Part shown: positions 5,814 to 7,916 of the stretch, one piece after another
Position numbering within the stretch: position 1 is the stretch's first letter
How the letters are laid out: each line of letters begins with the position of its first letter
DNA from: VFKU01 sp964411925
GTDB taxonomy: Bacteria > Hydrogenedentota > Hydrogenedentia > Hydrogenedentales > GCA-2746185
Length of the DNA: 7,916 bases
NCBI GenBank assembly: GCA_964411925.1
Contig: CAYPNI010000158.1
Location: 1-7,916 of the forward strand
Reading direction: 5' to 3'
Notes under the pieces: model-generated
What the model was told of the DNA's origin: nothing
The model's database searches: none
Seen by the model: only the letters and a program-made list of their open reading frames with translations
Position numbers and translations under genes: made by a program

Positions 5814-7916
5814 ACTTGACGACCAGATTCTCACCGCGTACGCACTCGGTGAGCTCGATTTTGCGGAGTCAAAAGCCGTCGAACACGCGTTGGCCGAAGC
5901 GGCGCGCACGGACGACGATGCGCCGCAGAGGGTGCTCGACGAAATCCGCGCGACCATCGCGATCGCTCAGGACGCCCTCAAGGCGGGCGCGCCGGACGGC
6001 GCGCTCACGCCGGATCAGCGCGACGCCGTCGGGTCCCGCGCCGACGAGGCGCAGGCACTCCGTCCGTTCGCGTTTCCGTGGCGCGCGGCGGGGCTCGCTG
6101 CGGCCGCTCTTGCCGTGATCGCGGTGTACGGATCCGTAAACATGCTCTCGGAATCGCCCTGGACACGGGAGACAAAGCAGGCGCGTGTCGAAACCCCCGC
6201 GGAGAAGGCGCAACGCGAATTCAACGAACTGCAAGCGCTTCAGCCGGGTATCGAACGCTTCTTCATTACAGACATCAACAACCCCGGAGTTATCCGGCCC
6301 AATTTCGGGGACGTCGGTGTCCAGAATCAAGTGACCGAACTGCGGCGGCAGCTCATGCCGACCTCCGCTCCGGGCTTGGTTCCGGAGAGCGCTCCCGCGC
6401 AAGCCGGGCAATCGACTCCGTTGAGCGTGTCGCTGGCCACGCCCGCCGACGGCCAGGCCGTCGTCGAAGGTATCGAGCCCAGTCAAGCGCTGGTATCGGG
6501 CACGCTCCTCTCGGGCGATCAGTTGGCGAGTAATGCGTCGCCCCGCCTGCTTTCTGTGGGCCGGGGAGCGACGCTCGGTGACGCTGCGGGGAATGACGGT
6601 GTAGAAACGTTGCCGCAACAGTTCGGTCTACCGTTGGTACCCAGTCCGAAAAAGGAAAACCCGCAGCAGGAGGCCGCCTTGATGCGTTCCGCCGCGGTCG
6701 CGGCACAGGCGCCCGCTCCGAATGCATCACATTCCTCTGACCTAAGCCTCAACGTCGCCGCCCTGCCGACGGAGGAACGGGAGCGGCTTCGGTCGCTGGG
6801 CTATCTCACCGACGACCAGTCGGATACCGATGCGCGCCTGGGCATGTCGTTCAACGCGTCGGGAGGCCGGTATCAGGTCTCGCGCGTGGAATCGTGGTCC
6901 TATCCACAGCCCGCGCCGCCCGCCGTATCTCCTGGCGCGGAGGTGTACAAGCCGATCATCGAGCGCGGATTTACGCGCGTCGGAGATGAACCGCTGTCGA
7001 CGTTCTCGATCGACGTGGACACCGCGTCGTATGCGAACGTGCGCCGGTTCCTCCAACAGGGCCTGCTGCCGCCGCCGGACGCAGTGCGCGTCGAGGAGAT
7101 GATCAACTACTTCGACTACGCGTACGGCCGGCCGGAGGGCAACACGCCGTTCGCGGCGCACTTCGAGATGGCCGCATGCCCGTGGGAGCCGCAGCACACG
7201 CTCGTGCGCATCGGGTTGAAGGGCCGCGAGATCCCGCGCGCCGAACGCCCCGCGACGAACCTCGTCTTCCTCATCGATGTATCCGGTTCGATGCAGCCGG
7301 CGAACAAGCTGCCGCTGGTGAAGTGGGCCATGAGCCAACTTGCGAGCCAGCTCGACGAGCGCGACCGCGTCGCCGTGGTGACATACGCGAGCGGCGTGAG
7401 TCTCGCATTGCCTTCGACGAACGCCGGGAACCAGCAGGCCATCCAGAATGCGATCGCGACGCTGGGCGCGGGCGGATCGACGAACGGCGCGGGCGGCATC
7501 CAGATGGCGTACGAGGTCGCGCGGCGGAATTTCCTGCCGGGCGGCGTCAACCGCGTGATCCTCGCAACCGACGGCGACTTCAACGTCGGTCTGACGGACA
7601 ACGGCGCGCTGGAGCAGATGATCCAGAGCGAAGCGCGCACGGGAGTGTTCCTCAGCGTTTACGGCTACGGCATGGGCAACCTCAAGGACGACCGGCTCGA
7701 GATGCTCGCCGACAAGGGCAACGGGGCGTACGGCTATATCGACTCGGAGACCGAGGCCCGCCGCGAGTTCATCGAGAAACTCTCAGGCACGCTCGTGACC
7801 ATCGCGAAGGACGTGAAAGTGCAAGTCGAGTTCAACCCGGCACGCGTCGGCGCGTATCGCCTCATCGGCTACGAGAACCGCGCGCTCGCCGCGCAGGACT
7901 TCAACGACGACCGCAA
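5803..7916 (+). CDS. Anti-sigma-like/transmembrane/YfbK-type vWA protein (3' end outside window)
   Basis: An open frame of 704 codons running off the window with no stop. Residues 1-90 form a short acidic helical domain (starting DDQILTAYALGELDFAES) resembling the cytoplasmic part of anti-sigma factors, but it has no cysteine, so it lacks the zinc HxxxCxxC motif. One membrane helix spans about 95-112. Residues about 113-380 are a Pro/Ala/Gln-rich linker, probably disordered. From about 380 the protein matches remembered E. coli YfbK: the vWF_A-type N-terminal segment PLSTFSIDVDTASYANVRRF (397-416) and VRVEEMINYFDY, then the vWA domain with a complete MIDAS: DVSGSM (Asp492, Ser494, Ser496), Thr560 in GGSTNG, and Asp590 in ATDGDFNVG. 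The frame ends within IGYENR...FNDD; the YfbK C-terminal domain (about 200 residues) should follow. vWA domains bind metal and partner proteins. Overlap with the sigma gene suggests that the N-terminal domain holds the sigma factor and the outer vWA part senses a signal; this is inference. Confidence 0.9.
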   Translation, partial: MKIELDDQILTAYALGELDFAESKAVEHALAEAARTDDDAPQRVLDEIRATIAIAQDALKAGAPDGALTPDQRDAVGSRADEAQALRPFAFPWRAAGLAAAALAVIAVYGSVNMLSESPWTRETKQARVETPAEKAQREFNELQALQPGIERFFITDINNPGVIRPNFGDVGVQNQVTELRRQLMPTSAPGLVPESAPAQAGQSTPLSVSLATPADGQAVVEGIEPSQALVSGTLLSGDQLASNASPRLLSVGRGATLGDAAGNDGVETLPQQFGLPLVPSPKKENPQQEAALMRSAAVAAQAPAPNASHSSDLSLNVAALPTEERERLRSLGYLTDDQSDTDARLGMSFNASGGRYQVSRVESWSYPQPAPPAVSPGAEVYKPIIERGFTRVGDEPLSTFSIDVDTASYANVRRFLQQGLLPPPDAVRVEEMINYFDYAYGRPEGNTPFAAHFEMAACPWEPQHTLVRIGLKGREIPRAERPATNLVFLIDVSGSMQPANKLPLVKWAMSQLASQLDERDRVAVVTYASGVSLALPSTNAGNQQAIQNAIATLGAGGSTNGAGGIQMAYEVARRNFLPGGVNRVILATDGDFNVGLTDNGALEQMIQSEARTGVFLSVYGYGMGNLKDDRLEMLADKGNGAYGYIDSETEARREFIEKLSGTLVTIAKDVKVQVEFNPARVGAYRLIGYENRALAAQDFNDDR

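Noticed and set aside
5869..7338. Two minus-strand open frames (5869-6618 and 6742-7338) opposite the vWA gene
   Set aside because: Both are Arg-rich, lack domains and lie under a continuous, well-matched YfbK-type coding frame.

Overview
The window is GC-rich, densely coding bacterial DNA. It holds six genes: the 3' end of a ribosomal protein gene, three minus-strand genes, and three plus-strand genes, the last running off the right edge. The large spacious proteins, GC-rich palindromes at gene borders, and the pairing of an ECF sigma factor with a membrane-anchored YfbK-type von Willebrand A (vWA) protein suggest a Gram-negative-like lineage such as Planctomycetes/PVC or a neighbour such as Hydrogenedentota. 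That placement is inference from style and is low confidence.

Left part (1-470): the C-terminal part of ribosomal protein L7/L12 (rplL) ends at 297. A textbook intrinsic terminator follows at 323-359. The next gene, cysE, is convergent, so rpoB does not follow rplL here as it does in most bacteria.

Middle (471-3649, minus strand, transcribed right to left): a YkgJ-type cysteine-cluster protein (3649-3029), a membrane-anchored M20 metallopeptidase very like animal PM20D1 and yeast carboxypeptidase S (2933-1467), and serine O-acetyltransferase CysE (1280-471). A good sigma70-type promoter sits in front of the ykgJ-like gene, and none is evident in front of the M20 gene, so those two may be cotranscribed. 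The gaps between these genes hold GC-rich inverted repeats that look like dispersed extragenic elements.

Right part (3650-7916, plus strand): a divergent promoter region of 159 bp leads to a membrane-anchored SGNH/GDSL hydrolase (3809-5155). After a 100-bp spacer with two back-to-back dyads comes an ECF sigma factor (5256-5813). Its last codons overlap the start of a long protein (5803 to beyond 7916) built as a cysteine-free anti-sigma-like N-terminal domain, one membrane helix, a long disordered linker, and a YfbK-type vWA domain with an intact metal-binding (MIDAS) motif.

The most interesting unit is this sigma/vWA pair. It reads as a signalling switch in which an extracytoplasmic vWA sensor may control release of the sigma factor across the membrane. 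The sigma assignment and the vWA fold are clear from sequence; the anti-sigma role is inferred from position, architecture and translational overlap. No RNA genes, CRISPR arrays, insertion sequences or integrases were seen.
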